From positions 1-31,883 of the forward strand of contig CAJGDW010000006.1 in NCBI GenBank assembly GCA_904502115.1: a DNA stretch of 31,883 nucleotides, read 5' to 3'. A program made the translations under genes and the position numbers. The DNA is from Paludibacteraceae bacterium (GTDB lineage: Bacteria > Bacteroidota > Bacteroidia > Bacteroidales > Paludibacteraceae). Below are positions 1 to 7,161 of this stretch, in pieces (position 1 is the stretch's first letter; the number at the start of each line of letters is the position of its first letter). The notes under the pieces are model-generated. The model ran no database searches, had not been told where the DNA came from, and saw only the letters and a list, made by a program, of their open reading frames with translations.

Positions 1-556
1 ATTCTTTTTCGATAGCATCAGCCTGTTTTGTACGACTATAATACACGATGCGCATACCCATGGCTAAAGCACGTTTAGCTACCGCCTTTCCAATTCTTCC
101 AAAACCGATAATGCCCAAGGTTTTGCCATAAACATCCATGCCTATATTTTCTAATACACCCCATTTTTCTTGTTTTTGTTGCATGGCTACATGTGAACGT
201 GTTATACCGCGTGCCAAATCGAGCAACAGTGCTATGGTAAGCTCGGCAGTAGGTTCTGTCACCACATCGGGCGTATTACATACGGTTATGCCCAAACGAG
301 TTGCTGCATCTACATCAATATTGTTATAGCCAACGCCTACATTCGATACTACTTTTAGGTTTTTGCCAAGCGAAAGCAAATGGGCAGAGACAGGGGTATT
401 AAACATTGAAATAAAGGCATCACAAGTAGGTAATAAAGAAGCTAATTCTTCCGATGAAAACGCACCTTTTTGTGGTTTTATAAGTTGAAATTTGGTAGAC
501 GCTGGGAGCAAGAATGATTCTGGAAACAAAGCGTGCGCTATCAATATCTTTTTCAT
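1..556 (-). CDS. D-isomer-specific 2-hydroxyacid dehydrogenase, partial (C-terminus beyond window edge)
   Basis: The frame is open from an ATG at 554-556 on the minus strand to the window edge, giving 185 residues of a protein that is normally about 310-340. I translated it from the sequence. Residues 66-100 (LKVVSNVGVGYNNID, then NTPDVVTEPTAE) match the substrate and inter-domain region of the NAD-dependent 2-hydroxyacid dehydrogenase family. GFGRIG at 151-156 is the Rossmann-fold dinucleotide motif. Family members reduce 2-keto acids such as glyoxylate or hydroxypyruvate, or act as phosphoglycerate dehydrogenase. The catalytic His/Glu half is missing here, so the substrate cannot be read. 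The start lies only 4 nt after the rpoN stop, so the two are probably one transcript. Family call is firm; specificity is unknown. Confidence 0.88.
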   Translation of the reverse strand, partial: MKKILIAHALFPESFLLPASTKFQLIKPQKGAFSSEELASLLPTCDAFISMFNTPVSAHLLSLGKNLKVVSNVGVGYNNIDVDAATRLGITVCNTPDVVTEPTAELTIALLLDLARGITRSHVAMQQKQEKWGVLENIGMDVYGKTLGIIGFGRIGKAVAKRALAMGMRIVYYSRTKQADAIEKE

Positions 557-560
557 AGGC

Positions 561-2033
561 TTAAAAACTTTTACGCAAACGAGCAACAGGAAGACCTAAC
601 TGCTCACGGTATTTGGCAACGGTTCTGCGGGCGATAGGATAGCCTTTTTGTTGCAACATTTCACATAACTTCTCATCGGGAAGGGGATGTTTCTTGTCTT
701 CGGCATCGATCATTTCTTTCAGCAAGGTCTTGATTTCGCGCGTTGATACCTCTTCGCCCGAATCGGTAACCATACCCTCCGAAAAGAAATATTTTAAGGG
801 GAAGATACCAAAATTGGTTTGAATGTATTTGTTGCCCACTGCACGCGACACGGTAGAGATTTCGTAATGCGATAAATTGGCAATATCTTTCATGGTCATG
901 GGCTTGAGCAAAGCCTCGCCACCTTGCTGAAAGAAAGTTGCTTGATAATCAATAATCGCTTTCATAATGGTGAGCAACGTGGCTTCGCGCTGACGAACAG
1001 CATCGATAAACGATTTGGCCCTATCCAACTTTTGTTTGGCAAACTGAACAACTGCTTTTCTATCGGGTGTACGGTTGTTGGCATTGCCCGAAAAATCTTG
1101 AAATAATTGCACATACGAAGCACCCACTTTTAACGATGGAATAGACTGATTGTTAAGCTGAAGCTGTCCGGTTTCGCAGTCGTATAAAAAGTCGGGGGTC
1201 ACCACATTGTTTGCTTCAAAACCCACCGCACTAAAGCCATTGCTGGGGTGTGGATTAAGGCGTGTAATCTCTTGAATGGCATCGCGCATTTCATCGTCCG
1301 ATAGTTGCAACTGTGTTTGCACCTTGTCGTAGTGACGTTGCGCAAACAAATCATAACATTCTTCGAGTATGCGCATGGCATTATCGATGGAATCGGTAAA
1401 AGGTTTGCGCTCCAACTGCAACAACAAACACTCATCGAGCGAACGCGCTCCCACTCCGGCAGGCTCTAAGCTTTGCACATCGGTCAATGCCTCAAACATA
1501 TCCGTTTCGGTGGTCTGCTCGCTGTATTGCAGATTATAGTCGACCGTTAGCAAACTGATTTCACGGTTCAGATAACCTTTTTCGTCTAAATTGCCAATGA
1601 TGTACTCGCCCATTTGCAAACGTGTCTCGGGCAAATCGAGCATACGCAATTGCTCTATCAGACTGCCTGCAAAATCCGTTTCTTCTGAATAGTTGGTATA
1701 AACAAAATCGGCAGCATCGCTTGCCACAGCAGGGCCTTCGTAGTAGACATCGTCTCCCTCGTCGTCCGATAAGTATTCATCCAGTTGTGAAACATCAATA
1801 TCACCTGTCAATTCTTCCATTTTATCGATTTCATCGACAGTTTCGTCATCATTTGCACCGGTTTCCAAATCGGTATCTTCTACCCCTTCTTCCAATGCTG
1901 GATTATCTTCCAATTCGTGTCGAATGCGATCTTCCAGTTCCAAAAGGGGACATTCTAACAACCCTATCACCAACAATTGTTGGGGCGATAAGGTTTGTTT
2001 GAGTTGTTGTTGTAAGATTTGTTTTTGAGACAT
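561..2033 (-). CDS. rpoN: RNA polymerase sigma-54 factor RpoN
   Basis: This 490-residue protein has the full sigma-54 architecture. Region I is glutamine- and leucine-rich (residues 1-50, QQQLKQTLSPQQLLVIGLLE), and is the part that contacts bacterial enhancer-binding activators. An acidic linker follows (about 45-105, rich in D/E), then the core-binding domain and a C-terminal DNA-binding domain. The RpoN box ARRTVAKYR at about 468-476 reads the -24 element of sigma-54 promoters. Length is normal for the family. No sigma-54 activator (AAA+ protein) is encoded in this window. The gene is divergent from the OmpA-like lipoprotein with only 39 nt between start codons, and it is followed by the 2-hydroxyacid dehydrogenase after 4 nt. 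Upstream, a TAACTTTA hexanucleotide-plus-two resembles the Bacteroidetes -7 box with one mismatch, only 4 nt from the ATG. Confidence 0.97.
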   Translation of the reverse strand: MSQKQILQQQLKQTLSPQQLLVIGLLECPLLELEDRIRHELEDNPALEEGVEDTDLETGANDDETVDEIDKMEELTGDIDVSQLDEYLSDDEGDDVYYEGPAVASDAADFVYTNYSEETDFAGSLIEQLRMLDLPETRLQMGEYIIGNLDEKGYLNREISLLTVDYNLQYSEQTTETDMFEALTDVQSLEPAGVGARSLDECLLLQLERKPFTDSIDNAMRILEECYDLFAQRHYDKVQTQLQLSDDEMRDAIQEITRLNPHPSNGFSAVGFEANNVVTPDFLYDCETGQLQLNNQSIPSLKVGASYVQLFQDFSGNANNRTPDRKAVVQFAKQKLDRAKSFIDAVRQREATLLTIMKAIIDYQATFFQQGGEALLKPMTMKDIANLSHYEISTVSRAVGNKYIQTNFGIFPLKYFFSEGMVTDSGEEVSTREIKTLLKEMIDAEDKKHPLPDEKLCEMLQQKGYPIARRTVAKYREQLGLPVARLRKSF

Positions 2034-2057
2034 GGGGTAAAGTTAGTCATTTTTTTG

Positions 2058-2065
2058 TATTTTTG
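2058..2065 (+). promoter_or_regulatory. Bacteroidetes -7 promoter box for the OmpA-like gene
   Basis: TATTTTTG matches the Bacteroidetes -7 consensus TAnnTTTG exactly. Its last base is 8 nt before the ATG at 2073, which would place transcription start at or within a few bases of the start codon. No TTTG -33 box sits at the usual 19-nt spacing; that position overlaps the rpoN start codon. Confidence 0.5.
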
Positions 2066-2072
2066 AGCCACC

Positions 2073-3737
2073 ATGCGTCAATTTGGATTACATAGCAACC
2101 GATTTTGGGCAATTCTAACCTTCTGGATAGGCATTGCTGCTTGCACATGGGCGCTTAATACGCAAGTGTATATGCAAATCAACGCCCAATTGAGCAGTGG
2201 CGATGTGCAAGGAGGCATCGAACAAATTGAAAAACAAATCAAAAAAGAAAAAAAAGAAGCGCAGTGGTATTGGTTATTGGACGATGTTTACCAGGCGCAA
2301 AACAACACGCCTGCACGCATTGACAACCTAGAAAGAGCTTTGCGCGTAAAAAAACTCTCCGAAAAAGAGGGCACCATTTATCGGTTGGGCAATGCTTACT
2401 TTGACGATGGCAACTACCAAAAGGCCAAAGCAACCTATGCAACCCTACCTACATCGGGCATACAACAACGGGCATTAAAAGCCTGCGACATAGCAGACAG
2501 CTTGCGAAATCACCCTGTAGAAAGCGATCGCATCGGCATGGGTGATAGCATAAACCTGCCTTACGACAACATTTGGCCCAGTTTAACCGCCAACGGCAAC
2601 TTTTTTTGCAGCACAGTAGTGCTAGGCAAACGAGGCTTTGTGGGCAACACCTTACAACTGCAAGAAGACATCTACATTAGTCGCAAAAAGAACGGTATAT
2701 GGCAAGGGGCAGAAGCACTGCCTTATCCCATCAATACCGAGCACAACGAGGGTTCTCCCTGTTTTTCGGCCGATGGAAAGTACTTGTTTTTTGTACGATG
2801 TGGCGATAGAAGTGGCATGGGGAGTTGCGATATCTACTATTCTATCAACCAAAAAGGCAAATGGAGCAGGCCCATTTTAGCACCTGCACCGCTTAATAGT
2901 AAGCATTGGGAGAGCACTCCTTGCATTAGCGCCTCTGGAAAAGAAATTTACTTTGCTAGCAACCGCCCAGGCGGCAAAGGGAAAAAAGATATTTGGGTAT
3001 GCCAAATTGTTCCCAACAACGACGGAACGTTGCAATTTATCAACCCGCAAAACGCAGGCGATTCCATCAACACGCCCTACGATGAAATATCGCCATTCTT
3101 GCATGCCAACGACAGTACCTTGTATTTTTCGAGCAACGGACATTTCGGCATGGGGCGTTTGGATGTTTTTTACAGCAATCGACTCGCTGAAAATCAATGG
3201 AGTAAACCTTGCAACATGGGGTACCCCATCAATACCCATGCCGACGAAATGGGTTGGATGGTAAGCCCCGACGGCGAAACCGCTTACATGGCTGCAGACA
3301 GCAGTTTAACAGGCGTATCGCACAAAATAATTTACCAAATAAGCCTTCCTAAATCGGTGCAACCCACCCCTACCACACCTCAGCAATTATGGGATATCCA
3401 AAAAGCATTTACCCTGCACCACATTTACTTTGACTTTGACCAAGCCACCCTTAAAGCAGAATCGGAAAGCGAATTGAACCAGCTAGTAAACTTGATTCAG
3501 GACCACCCCGAAAAAGTATTTACCATTACGGGGCACACCGACAACGTGGGTAACGAGGCCTATAACCTAGAACTTTCGCAAAAAAGAGCCGATAGCGTAG
3601 TGCAATACCTAATTGAAAAAGGCATTGACCCCTCTCGCCTTGTTAGCAAAGGCATGGGCAGTAGCCAACCCACCGAAAGCAACGATACCGAATGGGGACG
3701 GGCTAAAAACAGACGCATTGAAGTGAGCGCCCAATAG
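2073..3737 (+). CDS. OmpA-family lipoprotein with TPR and PD40 beta-propeller (PorE-like)
   Basis: This 554-residue envelope protein has a hydrophobic N-terminus ending in IAAC, which fits a lipobox with Cys24 as the lipidated residue. Residues about 35-140 are helical and TPR-like (alternating G/A/Y positions such as GNAYFDDGNYQKAKATY). Residues about 160-425 carry repeated PD40/WD40-like blades (FSADGKYLFFVR, SASGKEIYFASNRPGG, SSNGHFGMGRLDVFYS). Residues 448-554 form an OmpA C-terminal peptidoglycan-binding domain with ITGHTDNVGNEAYNLELSQ and a closing RAKNRRIE. The domain order is that of PorE, a peptidoglycan-anchoring part of the type IX secretion system. However, only about 20 residues separate propeller and OmpA domains here, so the regulatory-domain-like module found in PorE seems absent. 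It may therefore be a PorE relative or another cell-wall-tethered lipoprotein. Confidence 0.9.
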   Translation: MRQFGLHSNRFWAILTFWIGIAACTWALNTQVYMQINAQLSSGDVQGGIEQIEKQIKKEKKEAQWYWLLDDVYQAQNNTPARIDNLERALRVKKLSEKEGTIYRLGNAYFDDGNYQKAKATYATLPTSGIQQRALKACDIADSLRNHPVESDRIGMGDSINLPYDNIWPSLTANGNFFCSTVVLGKRGFVGNTLQLQEDIYISRKKNGIWQGAEALPYPINTEHNEGSPCFSADGKYLFFVRCGDRSGMGSCDIYYSINQKGKWSRPILAPAPLNSKHWESTPCISASGKEIYFASNRPGGKGKKDIWVCQIVPNNDGTLQFINPQNAGDSINTPYDEISPFLHANDSTLYFSSNGHFGMGRLDVFYSNRLAENQWSKPCNMGYPINTHADEMGWMVSPDGETAYMAADSSLTGVSHKIIYQISLPKSVQPTPTTPQQLWDIQKAFTLHHIYFDFDQATLKAESESELNQLVNLIQDHPEKVFTITGHTDNVGNEAYNLELSQKRADSVVQYLIEKGIDPSRLVSKGMGSSQPTESNDTEWGRAKNRRIEVSAQ

Positions 3738-3739
3738 CA

Positions 3740-4354
3740 TCATTGAAAAGACAAATAAGGCGCAATGCGTTGAATAAAATCGGAGGTTACATCGCGGTCT
3801 ATTACCAAATCCTTAATACCATTGTAACGTTGGTTAGGTTGTTTTAATCGGTTATCGAACAACGACTTAGCCTGAAAATATCGAATGTAAGGATGGCGCT
3901 TGAGCGCATCTATAGAAAGTTGATTGATGTACAATTTTTGCACTTGAGTAGTATCCACCCACACTTGCGCCTCTATCTTATTATACGTAGTTTGCGAGAA
4001 ATGATATACTTCCAATAATTGCTCCTTGCTGTAAAATCCTCCCAACTTACTTCGGTAATTCACAATCATTTTGGCATAGCCACTTCCTATGCCCCGTAAC
4101 TGTTTTAACAACGTAGTATCGGCTGTATTTAACTCGACCATTTGATCTGTTTTGACTTGTTTGACAAATGGACGAACAGGCGATGCTAACGAATCGCTGT
4201 AGAAAGGATTGTTTTTCTCGGTGAAATGGGCATTTTCTGAAGTTTCTTGCGCAAGTACTACACGTACAATCAGCAAGATAAAAACAAGCAGTAATAGCAG
4301 TAACGTTCCGCGTTTTTCGCTCTGCGTTACAAAGAAGATAGTATTCCAACGCAT
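3740..4354 (-). CDS. Helix-hairpin-helix domain protein (ComEA-like), membrane-anchored
   Basis: The product is 204 residues with one strong hydrophobic segment at about 17-35 (GTLLLLLLVFILLIVRVVLA) acting as membrane anchor or uncleaved signal. A ComEA-like helix-hairpin-helix unit follows at 73-120 (VELNTADTTLLKQLRGIGSGYAKMI; the LRGIG turn is the non-specific DNA-backbone contact). A second, degenerate unit spans about 140-185 (INQLSIDALKRHPYIRYFQA), and a third partial one is near the C-terminus. ComEA binds incoming DNA in natural transformation, but single-TM HhH proteins are common in Bacteroidetes and mostly uncharacterised, so a DNA-uptake role is only an inference. The stop is 2 nt from the stop of the convergent OmpA-like gene, with no hairpin between them. 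No consensus promoter is visible in the 93 nt upstream. Confidence 0.85.
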   Translation of the reverse strand: MRWNTIFFVTQSEKRGTLLLLLLVFILLIVRVVLAQETSENAHFTEKNNPFYSDSLASPVRPFVKQVKTDQMVELNTADTTLLKQLRGIGSGYAKMIVNYRSKLGGFYSKEQLLEVYHFSQTTYNKIEAQVWVDTTQVQKLYINQLSIDALKRHPYIRYFQAKSLFDNRLKQPNQRYNGIKDLVIDRDVTSDFIQRIAPYLSFQ

Positions 4355-4395
4355 AAAAAAGAATTAAGAGTTTTATTGATTTTTTATTAAACTAC

Positions 4396-4423
4396 CAACA
4401 GTCTATATCGACATAGACTGTTG
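4396..4423. terminator. Perfect 11-bp inverted repeat between transporter and HhH gene
   Basis: CAACAGTCTAT and ATAGACTGTTG (4396-4406, 4413-4423) pair perfectly around a 6-nt loop, 24 nt after the transporter stop. Neither flank has a T-run, so it is not a textbook intrinsic terminator. It could end the transporter transcript, stabilise its 3' end, or be an operator for the HhH gene. Confidence 0.5.
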
Positions 4424-4447
4424 ATAGCCTTATGATGGTCTTACGGT

Positions 4448-5794
4448 TTATCCGAAAACGGTAAACAAGAATACGGCAAAGATACAAGCAGGCACAAAGA
4501 AGCGCATCATGTAAATGTATCCTTTGATGAACAAATGTGCCTTAGGATGTTTAATACGTAACTCGGTGGCTACAATGCGTTTATCCAAGAACCATCCCAC
4601 AAAGATGGAAATAAAGAATCCGCCAACAGGCAACAAGATAGATGCTGTAAAGAAGTCGAGCGCATCGAAGATGGTTTTACCAAAGATGGTCAAACTGCTT
4701 AACTTGCCAAACGACAAAGAAGCAAATACACCCAACACGCAAACCAAAGCCGCTACCAAGAAAGAGGATTTTTTACGACTCATAGAGGTGTTTTCGTATA
4801 GGTAAGCGGTTACTACCTCGTGCAACGAAATAAGCGATGTTAAAGCGGCAATGAACAATAAAGCATAGAATAGAATTGCCCACAAAATACCTACGGGCAT
4901 TTGTTGGAACACATTGGGCAATACTTTAAACACCAAACTAGGACCTTGTTCGGGTTGCATACCAAAAGAGAATACGGCAGGGAAAATAACTACAGCCGAA
5001 ATAACAGCCACCATGGCATCGATCGAAACTACTTGCGCTGCTATTTTAGGCAATTTAACGTCTTTCTTGAAATAAGACGAGTAAGTAATCAAACATCCCA
5101 TGCCCAAACTAAGCGAGAAAAAGGTTTGCCCCATGGCCGTTAAAACCGAAACAGGTGTTAGTTTTGACAAATCGGGTTTAAACAAAAAGGTTAATCCTTC
5201 TGAGGCTGCAGGCAAGAAGAACGAATTAACCATCATTACCAATAAGATAAGGAAGAATATGGGCATTAAAATGTTAGAGGCTTTTTCGATACCGCCGCTA
5301 ACACCTTTTGATACAACAAAGTGAGAAACGAACATCACAATTACCATCCATATCAGAGGCAAATAAGGATGCGAAGCAAATTGGTCAAACATTTGACCGT
5401 ATTGTTCGGTGGTTAAGCCACTTAAACTGCCCATACAGGCTTGCATCAAGTATTCGAGCGTCCAACCTACTACTACAGCGTAGTATCCCATGATGAGAAA
5501 ACCGGCCAAAACGCCACTGTAACCAATCCAATGCCATTTGGTTTTGGGGGCTAATTTCTTAAAGGAGTCAACAGCATTGGCTTGCGAGTGTCTACCCACA
5601 ATAAATTCGGCTATCACACCTGGAATACCCAACAAAAGTAATGCCAATACGTACACCAACAAAAAGGCGCCACCACCATTTTCGCCAACCACGTAAGGGA
5701 AACGCCATACATTACCCAAACCAACGGCTGTGCCTACAGTAGCCAACAAGACACCAATTTTTGATGCAAAATTTCCACGGTTTTCTGTTTTCAT
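4448..5794 (-). CDS. Sodium-dependent transporter, neurotransmitter:sodium symporter (SNF) family
   Basis: This 448-residue polytopic membrane protein has the signature of the NSS/SNF family at 25-44 (GLGNVWRFPYVVGENGGGAF), the unwound TM1 region that binds sodium and the substrate amino acid in LeuT-type transporters. Further conserved stretches include the TM6-region GQTFFSLSLGMGCLITYSSY and about 11-12 hydrophobic segments in total. The family moves amino acids or related amines inward with Na+ across the cytoplasmic membrane; the substrate cannot be deduced here. It is monocistronic by spacing: a hairpin lies downstream and divergent argR lies upstream. Proximity to the arginine operon is suggestive of amino acid uptake but is not evidence of shared control. 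Confidence 0.95.
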   Translation of the reverse strand: MKTENRGNFASKIGVLLATVGTAVGLGNVWRFPYVVGENGGGAFLLVYVLALLLLGIPGVIAEFIVGRHSQANAVDSFKKLAPKTKWHWIGYSGVLAGFLIMGYYAVVVGWTLEYLMQACMGSLSGLTTEQYGQMFDQFASHPYLPLIWMVIVMFVSHFVVSKGVSGGIEKASNILMPIFFLILLVMMVNSFFLPAASEGLTFLFKPDLSKLTPVSVLTAMGQTFFSLSLGMGCLITYSSYFKKDVKLPKIAAQVVSIDAMVAVISAVVIFPAVFSFGMQPEQGPSLVFKVLPNVFQQMPVGILWAILFYALLFIAALTSLISLHEVVTAYLYENTSMSRKKSSFLVAALVCVLGVFASLSFGKLSSLTIFGKTIFDALDFFTASILLPVGGFFISIFVGWFLDKRIVATELRIKHPKAHLFIKGYIYMMRFFVPACIFAVFLFTVFG

Positions 5795-5825
5795 AATTGG
5801 AACGATATTTTTTTATAAATTGTTG

Positions 5826-5833
5826 CAAATATA
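5826..5833 (-). promoter_or_regulatory. -7 promoter box for the SNF transporter
   Basis: On the minus strand this reads TATATTTG, an exact TAnnTTTG match, leaving a leader of roughly 25-30 nt before the ATG at 5794. The -33 position reads TTAG rather than TTTG, so the upstream element is weak. Confidence 0.6.
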
Positions 5834-5926
5834 GGCATTTTTTGCACAATTTCTAACCGAGCAGGCTTTTTTACTGCTTTCATGCAAAATAATTCATCTT
5901 TTATACCCTAAAATAGGAATAAAATG

Positions 5927-5946
5927 TATAATTTTGCAAAATTATA
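5927..5946. promoter_or_regulatory. Perfect 20-bp palindrome covering the argR -7 box
   Basis: TATAATTTTGCAAAATTATA is its own reverse complement. It contains TAATTTTG (5929-5936), an exact TAnnTTTG match and the likely -7 element for argR. A symmetric site laid over the promoter core is a natural place for a dimeric or hexameric repressor to block RNA polymerase. It abuts and slightly overlaps the ARG box at 5944-5961. A TTG within the site could open a longer argR frame, but as a promoter element it is unlikely to be translated. Confidence 0.6.
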
Positions 5947-5961
5947 GAATATTTATTCATA
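5944..5961 (+). promoter_or_regulatory. ARG box (ArgR operator) upstream of argR
   Basis: ATAGAATATTTATTCATA matches the 18-bp ArgR/AhrC operator consensus wnTnAATwwwwATTnAnw at every constrained position but one (the third base, A for T). It falls 12-29 nt before the argR ATG and just downstream of the -7 box, around the expected transcription start. That is the classical place for ArgR autoregulation and for arginine repression of the whole cluster. Confidence 0.6.
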
Positions 5962-5972
5962 TAATATACATT

Positions 5973-6428
5973 ATGAAGAATAAAACAGAGCGATTACATG
6001 CCATAAAAGAATTGATTACGCAACAATCCATTGGTAATCAAGACGAGCTCCTTTTATTGCTAAAGGAAAAGGGATACCATTTGACACAAGCAACCTTGTC
6101 GCGCGACTTAAAACAATTAAAGATAACCAAAATGCCCAACGACATGGGTGAATATAGGTATACCCTGCCTCATTCCATGTATTCGAACAACAAACCCAGC
6201 GAAACCAAAATTATTGGCCATAACTCGTTGGAGTTTTCGGGTCAGTTAGCAGTGATAAAAACCCGTTCTGGTTATGCCGGAGGCATTGCTGCCGAGATTG
6301 ACGAGCACGCATCGGATGCCATTTTGGGCACTATTGCAGGCGATGATACCATATTGATTATTCCCAGAGAAGGATTTAATCGAGAAGAAATTACCGCCAT
6401 ATTATCGACTGTCATTGAAAATTTATAA
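5973..6428 (+). CDS. argR: Arginine repressor ArgR
   Basis: I chose the ATG at 5973, giving 151 residues, the normal family length. A TTG at 5934 in the same frame lies inside the -7 promoter box and would add 13 atypical residues. Residues 1-65 form the winged helix-turn-helix (recognition helix around TQATLSRDLKQLKI, 38-51). Residues 85-151 form the hexamerisation and arginine-sensing domain, with GYAGGIAAEID (100-110) and the diagnostic GTIAGDDTILII (119-130), whose DD pair contacts the arginine ligand in known structures. ArgR represses arginine biosynthesis when arginine is plentiful. An ARG box sits directly upstream, supporting autoregulation. It is the first gene of the arginine/proline cluster. 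Confidence 0.96.
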   Translation: MKNKTERLHAIKELITQQSIGNQDELLLLLKEKGYHLTQATLSRDLKQLKITKMPNDMGEYRYTLPHSMYSNNKPSETKIIGHNSLEFSGQLAVIKTRSGYAGGIAAEIDEHASDAILGTIAGDDTILIIPREGFNREEITAILSTVIENL

Positions 6429-6433
6429 TTTTG
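6424..6433 (+). promoter_or_regulatory. Possible internal -7 box before the GNAT gene
   Basis: TATAATTTTG repeats exactly the 10 bases of the argR -7 region and includes TAATTTTG, an exact TAnnTTTG match. It overlaps the argR stop codon and would give a leader of about 15-20 nt for the next gene. No TTTG is found at the -33 spacing. The site would allow transcription of the biosynthetic genes apart from argR. Confidence 0.4.
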
Positions 6434-6454
6434 TACTGAAAAATAAGAAGAGAA

Positions 6455-7078
6455 ATGAAACCCGAGGACGTTAAAATCATTATTGCCGACGAAAGCCACA
6501 TCAGCTACGTCGATACGATTTTATCTACCATCGAAGCGGCTGCTAAAGTACGTGGCACTGGTATTGCCAAACGTGACCCTGAATACATCAAAAAGAAAAT
6601 ACGCGAGGGGAAAGCAGTAATTGCACTGTACGGAGATGAGTTTGCTGGATTCAGCTACATAGAAACATGGGGTAACAAAGAGTATGTTACCACATCGGGG
6701 TTAATTGTACCCGAAAAATTCAGGGGAATGGGGCTTGCTAGACGCATCAAGCACCAAACCTTTAGTTTAGCACGCAAACGCTGGCCCGAAGCCAAAATTT
6801 TTAGTTTGACATCGGGGGCTGCCGTAATGAAACTAAACACGGCATTGGGTTACCTGCCTGTTACCTTTGCCGACCTAACCGACGACGAAGATTTCTGGAA
6901 AGGATGCCAAGGCTGCATTAACTACGATGTGTTGCAACGCACGGGTCGTAGATATTGTATTTGCACTGGTATGCTTTTTGATCCCAAACAAAAAATGTGT
7001 ACCGATGCTGCCAAACGCGAACTTAGCAGCGATCAACCCAAAGGCTTCTTTGCGAAGCTGAAAGACTTATTTAGCTAA
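6455..7078 (+). CDS. GNAT acyltransferase, probable N-acylglutamate synthase (ArgA role)
   Basis: This 207-residue protein has a GNAT fold. Motif A, GLIVPEKFRGMGLARRIK (82-99), carries the RxxGxA acyl-CoA pyrophosphate loop at 90-95. It lacks the amino-acid-kinase half of classical ArgA. The C-terminal tail has five cysteines in a tight pattern (C151, C154, C168, C170, C182), which suggests a metal site or disulfides. Its place between argR and argG, and the absence of any other first-step enzyme here, point to acylation of glutamate. From memory, the orthologue in Bacteroides occupies the same slot and has been assigned N-acylglutamate synthase activity, probably with succinyl-CoA because Bacteroides uses N-succinylated intermediates. 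The acyl donor in this organism is inferred, not seen. Confidence 0.8.
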   Translation: MKPEDVKIIIADESHISYVDTILSTIEAAAKVRGTGIAKRDPEYIKKKIREGKAVIALYGDEFAGFSYIETWGNKEYVTTSGLIVPEKFRGMGLARRIKHQTFSLARKRWPEAKIFSLTSGAAVMKLNTALGYLPVTFADLTDDEDFWKGCQGCINYDVLQRTGRRYCICTGMLFDPKQKMCTDAAKRELSSDQPKGFFAKLKDLFS

Positions 7079-7093
7079 AATGTAGCTAGTCAA

Positions 7094-7118
7094 TTGTCGC
7101 CAGTGGCAAGAGCGACAA
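7094..7118. repeat. Inverted repeat (hairpin) before argG
   Basis: TTGTCGC and GCGACAA (7094-7100, 7112-7118) form a 7-bp perfect stem around an 11-nt loop, in the 83-nt gap between the GNAT gene and argG. No T-run follows, so it is more likely an mRNA-processing or stabilising element than a terminator. Confidence 0.45.
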
Positions 7119-7161
7119 CTCGCAGAGCGAATAGCAAGAAATAAATTAAAAAATAGATTAT

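Noticed and set aside
1622..2002. A 126-codon plus-strand frame opposite rpoN
   Set aside because: It is an antisense shadow of the well-supported rpoN coding region and has low-complexity His/Leu/Pro composition.
4396..4423. Transposon end or attachment site
   Set aside because: The inverted repeat has a 6-nt loop, no flanking direct repeats and no transposase or integrase nearby; a hairpin in the transporter 3' region is simpler.
5934..5972. TTG start extending argR by 13 residues
   Set aside because: The TTG is part of the -7 promoter box and the palindrome; the ATG at 5973 gives the standard 151-residue ArgR.
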